NCBI GenBank assembly: GCA_027486585.1
Contig: JAIXOU010000134.1
Coordinates: forward strand, 62,001 to 126,000
DNA: 64,000 bases
Origin: Verrucomicrobiaceae bacterium
GTDB lineage: Bacteria > Verrucomicrobiota > Verrucomicrobiia > Verrucomicrobiales > Verrucomicrobiaceae
Direction of reading: 5' to 3'
The position numbers were made by a program, and so were the translations under genes. Shown here one piece after another: positions 15,327-24,130 of the stretch; within the stretch, counting starts at the first letter, position 1; each line of letters opens with the position of its first letter. Under the pieces are notes generated by a model, which did not search any database, had not been told where the DNA came from, and was given only the letters and a program-made list of their open reading frames with translations.

Positions 15327-17678
15327 TCACGGTCCCACCGTAAAAACGGCCCGTGCACTGAAGGTTGGGGCACTGAGCAGACCTCTGGCTTTGCCGGTGG
15401 CGTCCTGAGTCTCCACGGTCAGGCCCTTGGTGCCACGTTTGCTGGCGGTGCGCAGATCGGTCTCGGCGAAGCTTTTGAAGACCTCGCCTTGGGCAAAGCT
15501 AAGATTTTCTGTGTCGGTGAATTGCACCGGACTGGCCACGGCCAGAATGATCTCAGTGCCGAAGGGTTCCTTCATGCGGAAGCGGAACTCTCCGGCCCCC
15601 AGTTGGCTGTCCATCTGACTGCCAATCTCCACGGCCTCACCGCCTTTGATGAAGTTGTTCGTGCGGGCGCTATTGGGGAAAATCTGGGTCAACACTTTTT
15701 CGGCGCTAAGGTGATAGAGGCGCAGGTAGATGCCTTCCGTGCTCTTTACCTTCACGGTCAGTAGCTCGCCCTTCTTGTAGTGGGCCTTGTTGGTGGCGAT
15801 TGTCAGCCTGCCGCCTTCAGTCAGAGTCACCTTGCCTTCGCTGCCGCCTGCCTTGGCGGCGCCGCTGGTGAACTCGGTGTAGGCGATTGGCTGGTAGGTG
15901 AGCTGCTCCTGGTTCAGGGCGTGGGCGATGACCTGAAACTGGTCCAGCCATCCAGCACGCGGAAAGGGCATGCCGGACTCGAACTGAACGGCGATGCTTT
16001 CCAGATCGGCATTCCGACTGTCTTTGAGGCGGTCCAGGAAACGGGCGTCTTCCTCGCCGAATTCAGCGGCCAGTGTCTCCAGCTTCACATCCGCCTTAAA
16101 ACGATTGTAAAGGCGGCTGACGGGATCAATCGGCTGCGAGTAGCCGGGCATGGCGGCGGCTAGGGCTTTTTTGAAGCGGTCCTCGTCCACTTTCACCACA
16201 CTATGCAGCTTCTCCTGGCTGACATAGAGGTCCTTTACGTTGTTGGCCTCGGCGCGGTCCAGACCAGCTTTGAGAGCAATTTCGCCTACTTCGTCGCGGA
16301 ACTGCTCGATAGGTTTGTCGAGGGTGTATTTCATGCCCTGGTCATGACAGGCCATGCAGGATATACCGTTGATGATGGCACCGTCCCGGCGTTTGCGATC
16401 CTGCACGATTTCCGTGGGGGCACGGTCCAGCTTCACGCCTGCTGCTGTGCTCAGATAGTAGGCTTGCAGGCCGTTGCGCAGGTTCCAGATGATCTCGCCA
16501 CCATCGTGGGCGAATTCACGATCCGCGTTCGGTGTGAGTCCTGCACCTACGGGTCCCAGCGGACTTCGGAAGAGATCATGCTGACCATTGCGGACGAGCG
16601 GGGTGAAGTCATAGCTCTTCCAGTAAGCGCCGGGGTAGCGGCCCAGTTCATGGCGCTCAATCATTCGGTTGCCCTGGCTCACACCGCTTTCACGGAAACC
16701 GGCGCGGATGGCACGACGATTTTGCAGGTTGTGGATCACATCCACGCCTAGTTCTTTTTCCAGATCACGGTCATTATCCGGCAGTCGCAGCAGTTGGTTG
16801 TAAAGCGGCGGCTGACTGGCGGCAAAGGCGAACCAATCCGCCCGCACCCAGGCCGACTGACTATGCGTGGCCTCGGTGATGTCGCGTTCGCTTTTCCCGT
16901 CCACCCCACGCAGTGCATAAGGGTAGCCGGCAACCACATATTTCTCCCATTCCTCCTGCGTCCATCCGTAATCGCGAAGATCGAAACGGAAGATCGTCTT
17001 TCCCGCATCCACCGCCACTGGCACGGTGATTTGGCCCTCATGGCTAAGGCTGTTGAGCAACTTGCCCAGTGCGGCGCGGTAGGTGTCCATCTGCGCTTCG
17101 TCTTCTACCGGCTTGCCGCTGGCATCGCGCAGGTTAGCTAGATTCGTCAGCGTCAGGTAACGCACAAAGGGCTGAGTGGACTCCGCCTGTTTTTCCAAAT
17201 CTTCAGCGATAAGGCGGATCTCCTTCCGCAAAGGGACAAAGGTTCTTGGTTCTTGGTTCTTCGTTTTTGGTTCGGTGTTCGCCGTGGGTGCTAGTGCGCT
17301 ATCTTCCTTGGGTTTTGGCTCCTCTTTGGCCGTGGCAGCTGGGGCGGGTTTTGCCTCACCCTTTGCCCAGCCTTTAAGCAACGCGATCTCCTCCGCTGTA
17401 AGAGGCGGCAGGTAGCTAGGATCACCGGGCTTACCCTTGCTCTTCGGCATGCGTCCCTTCGTCTCATCCGCGCGCTCGACGCGATCCATGATGCTTTTCA
17501 CATCATCCTCACTCCCTAGCAGGGAGGTTAGGTTGATCCCGGCAGTGAGCGTGGGTGTTTCATCGCCGTCGCTATGGCAGTCGGAGCATTTTTGGTCAAA
17601 GAGCTTGAGCACAGCGGCGTTGTCTGCGGCGTGGAGGGCGCTGGAGGCGATGAGAAGAGGTAGGAGCAGTATTTTCAT
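15327..17678 (-). CDS. Exported c-type cytochrome-like protein with DUF4384-like domain
   Basis: A 783-residue exported protein. I start it at the ATG at 17678, which gives a clean signal peptide (MKILLLPLLIASSALHA), rather than a TTG 18 bases upstream. A haem-binding CSDCHS lies at about residues 31-36, followed by the MPK...PPLTAEEIALLKGWA layout of planctomycete/verrucomicrobial cytochrome domains. A Lys/Pro/Ala linker follows. The middle has a second CMACHD motif at about residue 435. The C-terminus has a DUF4384-like beta domain (AHYKKGELLTVKVKSTEGIYLRLYHL ... IFPNSARTNNFIKGGEAVEIG). It follows the caspase/SUMF1-like gene at 17755 by 76 bp. Confidence 0.75.
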   Translation of the reverse strand: MKILLLPLLIASSALHAADNAAVLKLFDQKCSDCHSDGDETPTLTAGINLTSLLGSEDDVKSIMDRVERADETKGRMPKSKGKPGDPSYLPPLTAEEIALLKGWAKGEAKPAPAATAKEEPKPKEDSALAPTANTEPKTKNQEPRTFVPLRKEIRLIAEDLEKQAESTQPFVRYLTLTNLANLRDASGKPVEDEAQMDTYRAALGKLLNSLSHEGQITVPVAVDAGKTIFRFDLRDYGWTQEEWEKYVVAGYPYALRGVDGKSERDITEATHSQSAWVRADWFAFAASQPPLYNQLLRLPDNDRDLEKELGVDVIHNLQNRRAIRAGFRESGVSQGNRMIERHELGRYPGAYWKSYDFTPLVRNGQHDLFRSPLGPVGAGLTPNADREFAHDGGEIIWNLRNGLQAYYLSTAAGVKLDRAPTEIVQDRKRRDGAIINGISCMACHDQGMKYTLDKPIEQFRDEVGEIALKAGLDRAEANNVKDLYVSQEKLHSVVKVDEDRFKKALAAAMPGYSQPIDPVSRLYNRFKADVKLETLAAEFGEEDARFLDRLKDSRNADLESIAVQFESGMPFPRAGWLDQFQVIAHALNQEQLTYQPIAYTEFTSGAAKAGGSEGKVTLTEGGRLTIATNKAHYKKGELLTVKVKSTEGIYLRLYHLSAEKVLTQIFPNSARTNNFIKGGEAVEIGSQMDSQLGAGEFRFRMKEPFGTEIILAVASPVQFTDTENLSFAQGEVFKSFAETDLRTASKRGTKGLTVETQDATGKARGLLSAPTFSARAVFTVGP

Positions 17679-17754
17679 GGTATTCAGGTGAGCCAATCGT
17701 TTGCTGTCGAGTTTCGATTGTGATCTTTCGCAAAAAATCCCGCCCCAGTGCGGG

Positions 17755-19470
17755 TTAAGGGTTGGATAGAACTAGGGCAGGGCGGAAGCCCAGGATGCTG
17801 AACCTGTCGCCCGAGCCTAATATTAAGCGGGAGTCGGAACGACAAGAGCCAGCATCACTGCCCCACGAGCCGCCGCGGCTCACATGGGTGTCGGTTCCCG
17901 TCAACGTCGAACTCCCATCCAATGTATGTGCACACCACTCCAACACATTCCCATGCATGTCATGCAATCCCCATACGTTTGATGTATATCTGCCCACTGC
18001 ACAGGTTTTATGGACATACGGCCCTTTAGTACTCGTGCCATACGGGTTAGTACCATCACAATTGGCCAGAGTGCCATTGAGCATACTGCCAAAGTGAAAC
18101 GGGCTCTCAGTCCCCGCCCGGCAGGCATACTCCCACTGCGCCTCGGTGGGCAGCGCCCACTTCCATCCCGCTGGCAGATGCGTCGCCGCTGCCGCCTTGG
18201 TGATGAAACTCTGCGCGTCCTCCCAACTGATCATTTCCACCGGCAGGTCATCCCCTTTGAATTCGCTGGGATTGCTGCCCATGAGGGCTTTCCACTGCGC
18301 CTGAGTGACCTCCGTCTGCGCCATCCAGAAGCCATTGCTGATTTGCACCTGCACCTGGTCTTCATCGTCTTGACGACCCACTTCGCTCTTCGGGCTGCCC
18401 ATCATAAAGCTGCCGGGCGGGCAGAAAGAGAACTGCATGAACACGCCTCCAGGCAGCTCAACCTGGATGGCCTTTTCCACCGCGCCTTGGTCCAGGATGC
18501 CACCACTGGTGGTAACTGACGGAGATGGTGGCGTGACTGACGGGGCAGTCATTTTAGCCGCCAGCTCCCGCGCCCGGCGCTCGATCTCTGCCTCGGTCAT
18601 TGCGGGCGTAGCCTGCGGGGTAGTGAGCTTCACTAGGCTGGAAGCTGGGATTGCAAAGTCGGTGATCAGAGAGGCATCTCCACGAAGCTCCACATGCGGC
18701 ACCTGACGCATTTCCGTGCGCTGCTTGGTGATGCGGCTGGCGGCGTTGACGATTGAAAAGAGGTCCCCGCCCTGGGTGCTCATCTGCTCCGAGATGAAGC
18801 GGGTAAAGGGGCTGTTCGTGTCCGACTCGGTCAAAAAGGCGGCAGCTTTTCGCCCTGGGCTGGCGGCGAAGGCGATAAGAGTGCCCTGTGGCAGAATGGC
18901 CCCACCCAGAGCCTTTTTCACGCTTTCATCCAGCGCGGAAAGGTTTTTTCCAGCGCGGGCCAGGGACTTCGTAGCACCTGGTGCGCCGCTGCGGCAACAA
19001 TCTAGGATCACGCCACGCGCGGCACCACGTGTGCCCTCCAGAGCATCCAGCACGGTTTTTAAAGGCACGGCCTTATCTGGGAGATCATCTGCGGAGTCGA
19101 TGACGGCATCCACTGGCAGGAGGAAGGTTTCGGCGCGATCATAACCCGTGGGCGTGTCTTCAATACCATGCCCTGAATAAAAGATGAGAGCCAGTTTAGC
19201 CCCTTCAGCACGCGCCTTGAACTGTCGCAGTGCTAGGGTGATCTGACTGCGCTTTGCGTCCTCCAACAAGACGATATCCGCTGCCTGCACACCTGGAACG
19301 GCACGGAGGGTCTGATGCATCAGGCGAGCGTCATTGACGGGTGTGTCCAGCACATCCTCAGGGGTGACATAGGCATTATTGCCGATGCACAGGGCCACGA
19401 TGTCCGCCGCAGCGAGCTGTCCTGCAAAACACAAGGAACAGGCGGAAAGTATCAGAAAGAAACGTTTCAT
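17755..19470 (-). CDS. Secreted caspase-like protein with C-terminal SUMF1/FGE-like domain
   Basis: A 571-residue exported protein. Signal peptide about 1-21; caspase-like domain about 22-275 with His101 (FYSGHGIE) and Cys159 (ILDCCRSG). A Pro/Ser/Thr linker leads to a SUMF1/formylglycine-generating-enzyme-like domain (about 340-571). That domain is marked by MVGSP-like FMMGSPKSE, TEVTQAQWKALMG, LPTEAQWEYACRAG, GLHDMHGNVLEWC, VSRGGSWGS and GFRPAL. The RGGSW region has a single Cys, not the Cys pair of true sulfatase-activating enzymes, so it is more likely a binding or lectin-like version of the fold. It lies 19 bp after the OmpA-like gene. Confidence 0.85.
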   Translation of the reverse strand: MKRFFLILSACSLCFAGQLAAADIVALCIGNNAYVTPEDVLDTPVNDARLMHQTLRAVPGVQAADIVLLEDAKRSQITLALRQFKARAEGAKLALIFYSGHGIEDTPTGYDRAETFLLPVDAVIDSADDLPDKAVPLKTVLDALEGTRGAARGVILDCCRSGAPGATKSLARAGKNLSALDESVKKALGGAILPQGTLIAFAASPGRKAAAFLTESDTNSPFTRFISEQMSTQGGDLFSIVNAASRITKQRTEMRQVPHVELRGDASLITDFAIPASSLVKLTTPQATPAMTEAEIERRARELAAKMTAPSVTPPSPSVTTSGGILDQGAVEKAIQVELPGGVFMQFSFCPPGSFMMGSPKSEVGRQDDEDQVQVQISNGFWMAQTEVTQAQWKALMGSNPSEFKGDDLPVEMISWEDAQSFITKAAAATHLPAGWKWALPTEAQWEYACRAGTESPFHFGSMLNGTLANCDGTNPYGTSTKGPYVHKTCAVGRYTSNVWGLHDMHGNVLEWCAHTLDGSSTLTGTDTHVSRGGSWGSDAGSCRSDSRLILGSGDRFSILGFRPALVLSNP

Positions 19471-19489
19471 GAGTGTAAAAAAAGCAGCG

Positions 19490-20104
19490 CTACTTCATGC
19501 GCACGATGAGCACACGTCGATCGAGTTGGCGCTGGGAGTCTGGGGCGGTCTCCGAAAATTGGGCGCAGGTCTCGCCAAGGCCGAGTGGAGTAAGTGCGGA
19601 ACTGGGAACTCCTTTGGCAGTGAGCACACCCAAGATGCTAGCGGCGCGCTGCCCACTGAGGGTTTGATTGGCCTCGGTATCTCCCTCGGCGCTAGTGTGA
19701 CCTTGAAGAATGAATCGAGCGTTTTCCTTCTGGATGAGATCGCTGAGGATGCCGGCCATCTGATCGGCATTTGTGCGGGAGGTCGCATCAAGTAGGGTGT
19801 CTGAGTTGACAATAAAAAGGATAGGCAAGGAGACAAACGGATGCTCCTCAGTCGAACCATCCTCGCGATGGATAATTTCCACCTCAACAGTGGCGGGCGC
19901 ACCTGTCTCGACAGCCAATCCTTTACCCGCACGGCGCTCGTAGCTGCGTTTGACGATTGGAGAGGTGCTTTTCACTGGATTACGAGGCGGCTTCGCAGAG
20001 AGTGCGGCACGGGCGGCTTCCACATCCAGCGGCTGGGCCTGCTGGGCCATGACGGGTAGGCTGAACAGGCCGACAAAAGCAAGGATGAGCCGAGTGAGTT
20101 TCAT
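19490..20104 (-). CDS. OmpA-like exported protein
   Basis: A 204-residue protein starting at the ATG at 20104 with signal peptide MKLTRLILAFVGLFSLPVMA. The first half is a linker and short beta region. The C-terminal OmpA-like peptidoglycan-binding domain (about 95-204) shows ILFIVNSDTLLD, FILQGHTSAEGD, LSGQRAASILGVL and QRQLDRRVLI. It should sit in the outer membrane or periplasm and bind peptidoglycan. It is the middle gene of the first small Cys-rich protein / OmpA / caspase module. Confidence 0.85.
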   Translation of the reverse strand: MKLTRLILAFVGLFSLPVMAQQAQPLDVEAARAALSAKPPRNPVKSTSPIVKRSYERRAGKGLAVETGAPATVEVEIIHREDGSTEEHPFVSLPILFIVNSDTLLDATSRTNADQMAGILSDLIQKENARFILQGHTSAEGDTEANQTLSGQRAASILGVLTAKGVPSSALTPLGLGETCAQFSETAPDSQRQLDRRVLIVRMK

Positions 20105-20199
20105 GCGGCAGGAGAGTGGGTGGTTCAAAAAAATATTCAAGGTGCAAATGCTCAAAGCGGGAGCGGTCCTGAATAGAACCGTTCCCGCTGGATCGCCGA

Positions 20200-20472
20200 T
20201 CAAGAACGGATTTCTTTGGTGTAGGTGCGGTGGGATCCGTCGGTGTAGTAGTCGGCATAGGTGACATAGGTCACCTCGTAGCTGGCGCGTTTGCCGCACT
20301 TGTCCGTATACCAGCGGCACTCCGTGCGGGTGGCGAGCTTCTTCGTGTAGGCGTAGGCGGGTTTGGCGGAGGCCTTTGGCGGGCAATAGGCCGGAGCTGG
20401 GGATGGGCAGGTGCCAGCGTGAGCGGCGGGCGTGACGGCGGCCAAGGTGAGGAGGGCGAGCAGTGTTTTCAT
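20200..20472 (-). CDS. Small Cys-rich secreted protein A
   Basis: A 90-residue precursor with signal peptide MKTLLALLTLAAVTPAAHA and a mature part with four Cys. It is clearly paralogous to the protein at 24131: both have RTEC-x-W-x-TD-x-CG-x-R, then YE, VTY and a C-terminal TK...R. Conserved Cys pairs suggest disulphides in the periplasm or outside the cell. The start is the ATG at 20472. The upstream leader is also conserved between the two paralogues. I know no family name. Confidence 0.7.
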   Translation of the reverse strand: MKTLLALLTLAAVTPAAHAGTCPSPAPAYCPPKASAKPAYAYTKKLATRTECRWYTDKCGKRASYEVTYVTYADYYTDGSHRTYTKEIRS

Positions 20473-20574
20473 GGCGATGTATTTTGGAGGATTGTTCTGT
20501 GTTTGGGGTTCACGCATCAGCGTGTTCACAGAGGCCCATCGTCAGGGACTGAAGTTTGATTGTGAGAATGTGAA
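20473..20574 (-). promoter_or_regulatory. Conserved leader A with small hairpin
   Basis: This roughly 100-base region upstream of the small Cys-rich gene closely matches 24371-24473, including a hairpin CACGC-ATCA-GCGTG (20511-20524) and the string GAAGTTTGATTGTG. On the coding strand the hairpin lies between two GTGAAC/GTGAA repeats. Conservation of non-coding sequence between two paralogous loci argues for a promoter or leader function; which of these is not decidable here. Confidence 0.6.
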
Positions 20575-20580
20575 TTTTTT

Positions 20581-20757
20581 TCAGCATCGGGTGCTCCAGG
20601 CCTGTCGCAACCCCTCGGTGTTGGCTTCCTGGCTGAACTGATACCACGCGAAAATGGACGCCGCGAGCTGCCGTAAATCCCCTTCCTCACGAAGCTTTTG
20701 CCATCGTGCCTCAAAACGCCGTTTGGTGGCGTCAAGCATGCCCGTGGATGCCAACAT
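20581..20757 (-). CDS. Small ORF, 58 residues, function unknown
   Basis: The minus strand from the ATG at 20757 to a TGA at 20581 encodes a coherent, charged, helical 58-residue product (KRRFEARWQKLREEGDL, then QLAASIFAWYQFSQEANTEG). It has no signal peptide. The composition looks like real protein, possibly the C-terminal remnant of a larger gene, and I do not recognise it. It lies directly upstream of leader A. Confidence 0.35.
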   Translation of the reverse strand: MLASTGMLDATKRRFEARWQKLREEGDLRQLAASIFAWYQFSQEANTEGLRQAWSTRC

Positions 20758-21001
20758 CCCGGTAGTGAACTACTTGGACACCTGAGGTCAGGCTAAGCCA
20801 GAGATTATGATTAACTAACTTTCAAACACAAAACCCAATTCTAAGCGGTGAGCCAGAATTCTCTATTGCTAGACCAGCTATCTCTCAGCATAGGATCCCT
20901 GTCTGTAGCTTAAACGATGTTGGTGAATGTCTGCGTTGTTATTCCCGAATCTTTCTATCTTACAGCAACCAATCATTTTAAATTAATATGAATCCATCGA
21001 T

Positions 21002-21376
21002 TCATGCTTTTCGATCAAAGATTTGTGGTTTGCACGGCCACATGTAAAGCATTAGCTGGCCCTTTGCGATTTTGAAAACCGTACCTTGATGGAGACTAGT
21101 TCTCCACTTGCCGTTTCCAATGTATTCATAAGTGAAAGAAACTGGTTTCTCATCTTTATTCCATGAATGGAGTCCCGTGCCATTGTTTCGGAAGAGTAGA
21201 GTCGTCGAGTAAGTGGAGTATTTGCTATTCCACAAACCAACGATCGCTTTAGGCGATGGGTTGGTCTCCACATAAGGTTCGAGCAAGACTGCACGAGGGT
21301 CACCAGCACAGCCCGAGATGCAACAAGCCGTTATGGCGAAAATAAATAATTGGGTAAGTAATCGAAACTGTTTCAT
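21002..21376 (-). CDS. Small lipoprotein, paralogue 1
   Basis: A 124-residue lipoprotein with a lipobox ISGC (Cys23). The mature part contains NPSPKAIVGLWNS, a Ser/Thr/Tyr stretch, LLFRNNGTGLHSW and a small beta-rich remainder. It is paralogous to the next gene upstream (21440), which carries NPPSDGIVGMWHRD and CLYKKDGTAYFHC at matching places. The pattern resembles small lipocalin-like or META-like domains that begin 'G.W', but no firm family can be given. The region is more AT-rich than its neighbours. Confidence 0.6.
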   Translation of the reverse strand: MKQFRLLTQLFIFAITACCISGCAGDPRAVLLEPYVETNPSPKAIVGLWNSKYSTYSTTLLFRNNGTGLHSWNKDEKPVSFTYEYIGNGKWRTSLHQGTVFKIAKGQLMLYMWPCKPQIFDRKA

Positions 21377-21439
21377 AAATTTCTAAAGTGATTAGCTAAC
21401 GGTCAAACCAACTTTTCAGTGACTGAAAGTGATGGTATC

Positions 21440-21934
21440 TTAGTTTTTAAGACGCTTATAAAGGTATGAAAGGCCAGTACTATTATCGGTAATAATTAAA
21501 TGTTGCTCTGCCAACGATGCCTTTTTGGCCGACCATTTTTTATTGAACGAATCAATATAGAAAAGCTCCCACACGCCGCCACCTTGATAGTAATATTCGT
21601 AATTATGTACTTGATCATGATCAGTCCAAGGATCCAGAAAATCGTTATAATTCCCAATCTTACCGCAATGAAAGTAAGCAGTTCCATCTTTCTTGTATAA
21701 GCAAGTCGTTGTATAGGTGCCGGGATTGGTGGCATTATCTCGATGCCACATTCCAACGATCCCATCGGATGGTGGATTTTTGTTGATCTTAGCCTTTAAT
21801 ATTTCGGCACCAGGATCTGACATTGCTGTGACACAACTAGAAACTGCAATAAGTGCACATGTTCCTAGCATGAAACGAAAAATGAGAAGATAAGAAAAAT
21901 TATTTTTGAAAGTTGATCTGGTTTGATGATTCAT
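21440..21934 (-). CDS. Small lipoprotein, paralogue 2
   Basis: A 164-residue protein with an N-terminal hydrophobic segment and a lipobox VSSC. The mature part has NKNPPSDGIVGMWHRD, then CLYKKDGTAYFHCGK and a Tyr-rich EYYYQGGGVWELFYID strand. It is a diverged tandem paralogue of the gene at 21002. It follows the caspase-like gene at 21997 by 62 bp on the same strand, so it may be part of that transcript. Codon use is AT-richer than in the caspase genes. Confidence 0.6.
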   Translation of the reverse strand: MNHQTRSTFKNNFSYLLIFRFMLGTCALIAVSSCVTAMSDPGAEILKAKINKNPPSDGIVGMWHRDNATNPGTYTTTCLYKKDGTAYFHCGKIGNYNDFLDPWTDHDQVHNYEYYYQGGGVWELFYIDSFNKKWSAKKASLAEQHLIITDNSTGLSYLYKRLKN

Positions 21935-21996
21935 AAGTATGGTGTTGGATCGTTGGAGTGAGGATTTTCAAGTTACTAGGGACTCTTCAGGCAAGT

Positions 21997-23445
21997 TCAG
22001 TTCGCCAATTCTTTCGCACGGCGTAAAAACTCATCGGGCGACATTTCGAATTGCTTTTCTGGAGAGGTCGTTGGCTTTGATGAGGTGCGCTCAGACTTCG
22101 TTTTCGTATCTCTCTTTGGTGCAGGAGCTTGAACAAGAGAACGCTTAACTTCAGGTTCGATCTCAGCGGATAAACCGACAAGATTCATTGAGAAAAGGGT
22201 GTCTGGACTCAATCGCCCCGTAACAGCCAAGCTCTTTTTATGCTGCCACTCAATGATAGCCTGCTGCGTTCCACGTCCAGGAAGGCCATCTGCAGAACCT
22301 TTATAATGGCCGGCCTGCAGAAGAATATTCTGTGCGCGACGCAGGATACGACTTTGACTGTAACTGTTGAAACTAACGTAGGCACTATCGGCAAAAAGAC
22401 CTTTTAAATCAAAATAGCCGATCTCTGGCAGATCCTCCATTTTTAGTGAAGTTGGGGGTGACTCAATCACCATAGCTGTATTGGCAGCTCGCTTGCGAAG
22501 TTCGTCCAATTCTGCCTTCATGCGGGCGACTTCGGAGGCATCCATCGCAGAAGCGTCGGCTAGGGGAGACCCCGATGGTCCTATGGTGCCAGCAGGTGCC
22601 GGCGTGGATCCGGTAGCTGCGGTGACAGCCCCCAGAGAAAAGCTGTCGGTCAAGCTGTGGTTCGTCCAAGAGACTTGATCGGCCCCAAGCTTGCCCTTCA
22701 CATCACGGAAAAAGAAATCGATGTCCTTGTTCGCACTGTTGGGAATGGCATCAAGCATAGCTGCGGTGAAGGGGCTGTTGCGTTGGCCGTTTCCATCGCT
22801 GGCGGTAGTGCCGGGACTGGTTGCGAAGGCGAGGTAGAAACCCGGACCGTATCCAGTGATCTCTCCAACCGATTTGGTCTTCACACTCTTGCCAATGCCG
22901 GACAGCGCGGCCTCTAGCTGCGCGGAGAAAGGATTGTCCCGGCAGCAGTCCAGGATAACCACCTTGGTCTTGGCCCCGGCCTCCTCTAGGCCGACCATGA
23001 TGCTGTCCCGTAGCAGCACGCCGCGATTCTTAAGCATGGACATGCCGGTGAGCTTTGGCGTGTCGGTAGGCAGGATGTAGTTGTCCTCCCCCACCTGCAC
23101 GCCGTGGCCAGAGTAGAAAAACACGGCGGCTTCTGCCCCTTTGGATTCCGCCGTGAACTTCTCCGTGGCTGTGGTGATGGCTTCACGGCTGGCATCCGTG
23201 AGCGCCTGCCCTGTAATGATGACATAACCCAAGGCCTTGAGCGCAGCGGCGACGTCGGTGGCATCTGCCACCGGGCTGGTAAGCTGCATCCGGTCCGGTA
23301 GTTCGCTGTAGCGGTTGTTGCCAATGACCAGCGCGACGCGCTGGGCGGCCATCAGCGGCACTGAAGAGTAGCTAATCGCAAGGATGAAGGCGAGGAGGCG
23401 GCCCGAGGGCCAAGCGGAGGGCTTGGATGGAGAGATGGATTTCAT
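21997..23445 (-). CDS. Secreted caspase-like protein with peptidoglycan-binding domain
   Basis: A 482-residue exported protein with a signal peptide (about 1-34). The caspase-like domain (about 35-270) has the dyad His114 (FYSGHGVQ) and Cys168 (ILDCCRDNPF). A short coiled-coil-like stretch follows (SEVARMKAELDELRKRA, about 303-320). A PG_binding_1-like domain (about 365-425) shows RRAQNILLQAGHYKGSADGLPGRGTQQAIIEWQ. The C-terminal tail is Lys/Ser/Thr-rich. This version is closer to bacterial YVIGN/DCCRDNPF caspases than the other three in the cluster. It is the third gene of the second module and starts 36 bases after the OmpA-like gene. Confidence 0.85.
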   Translation of the reverse strand: MKSISPSKPSAWPSGRLLAFILAISYSSVPLMAAQRVALVIGNNRYSELPDRMQLTSPVADATDVAAALKALGYVIITGQALTDASREAITTATEKFTAESKGAEAAVFFYSGHGVQVGEDNYILPTDTPKLTGMSMLKNRGVLLRDSIMVGLEEAGAKTKVVILDCCRDNPFSAQLEAALSGIGKSVKTKSVGEITGYGPGFYLAFATSPGTTASDGNGQRNSPFTAAMLDAIPNSANKDIDFFFRDVKGKLGADQVSWTNHSLTDSFSLGAVTAATGSTPAPAGTIGPSGSPLADASAMDASEVARMKAELDELRKRAANTAMVIESPPTSLKMEDLPEIGYFDLKGLFADSAYVSFNSYSQSRILRRAQNILLQAGHYKGSADGLPGRGTQQAIIEWQHKKSLAVTGRLSPDTLFSMNLVGLSAEIEPEVKRSLVQAPAPKRDTKTKSERTSSKPTTSPEKQFEMSPDEFLRRAKELAN

Positions 23446-23481
23446 CTATCTGCTTTTGGTGGGAGCGTTGAAACGAGCGGT

Positions 23482-24027
23482 TCAAAGTTTGCGGAAAATC
23501 TGCACCCGGCGGTTTTGGCTGCGCGCGGCTTCATCAGTGTTGGCGACGACGGGCTCGCTGGCGCCGAAGCCGATGACTTGGAGCCTTGCCGCAGGCACAC
23601 CGAGGCGGGTGAGAGCAGCCTGCACGGCAAGCGCACGATTTTGGGAGAGCGTGAGATTGTGCTGGTCACCGCCGAGATCGCAGGTGTGGCCCTCGATGAG
23701 GAAGTGCTCGGTGCCCGCCGCCGTCATGCCTTTGGCGATCTCGGCGAGCTGGGCAAAAGTGATGGCGCTGGTGAATTCAGCACTGTCTTTGTGAAACTGA
23801 ATGTTCACGAAGTTGCAGGCCGTATCGGCATCCACCTTCACCTCGACTGGCTGGGCGGCGGTGCCATTGACCTCCACCACAAGGCCCTTGCGCAGCTTTT
23901 CCACCGGCGCGGCCAGCGATTTAGTGCGCTTCCATTTCTTCGCCAGATCCACAGCAGGCACGACGGTGGGTTCCACGGCCAAAAGGCTGCTAACGCAAAT
24001 GAATAGAATAGAGCATAGCCTAGTCAT
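23482..24027 (-). CDS. OmpA-like exported protein
   Basis: A 181-residue exported protein starting at the ATG at 24027 (signal peptide MTRLCSILFICVSSLLAVE). The C-terminal OmpA-like domain (about 78-181) has INIQFHKDS-like VNIQFHKDSAEF, FLIEGHTCDLGG, LSQNRALAVQAAL and the canonical SQNRRVQI. Periplasmic peptidoglycan binding is expected. It is the middle gene of the second small Cys-rich protein / OmpA / caspase module; the counterpart is at 19490. Confidence 0.87.
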   Translation of the reverse strand: MTRLCSILFICVSSLLAVEPTVVPAVDLAKKWKRTKSLAAPVEKLRKGLVVEVNGTAAQPVEVKVDADTACNFVNIQFHKDSAEFTSAITFAQLAEIAKGMTAAGTEHFLIEGHTCDLGGDQHNLTLSQNRALAVQAALTRLGVPAARLQVIGFGASEPVVANTDEAARSQNRRVQIFRKL

Positions 24028-24130
24028 AAAAATCAATTGAGCTAAAAAGTCTAACAAGACATGGCAGTCAAGATTTAAGTTACTCCAGTTTCTTGATTGT
24101 CAGGTCCGTCGTTGGCATAACTTTAGCAAC

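Noticed and set aside
15064-15408. A 114-codon plus-strand frame
   Set aside because: It spans the diverged repeat and the antisense end of the haem-motif gene; a similar short frame occurs opposite the first repeat copy, as expected from duplication rather than coding.
17755-19470. The SUMF1-like domain as the sulfatase-activating enzyme for the sulfatases at 33-36 kb
   Set aside because: The catalytic Cys pair is not present and the domain is fused to an exported caspase in an unrelated cluster.
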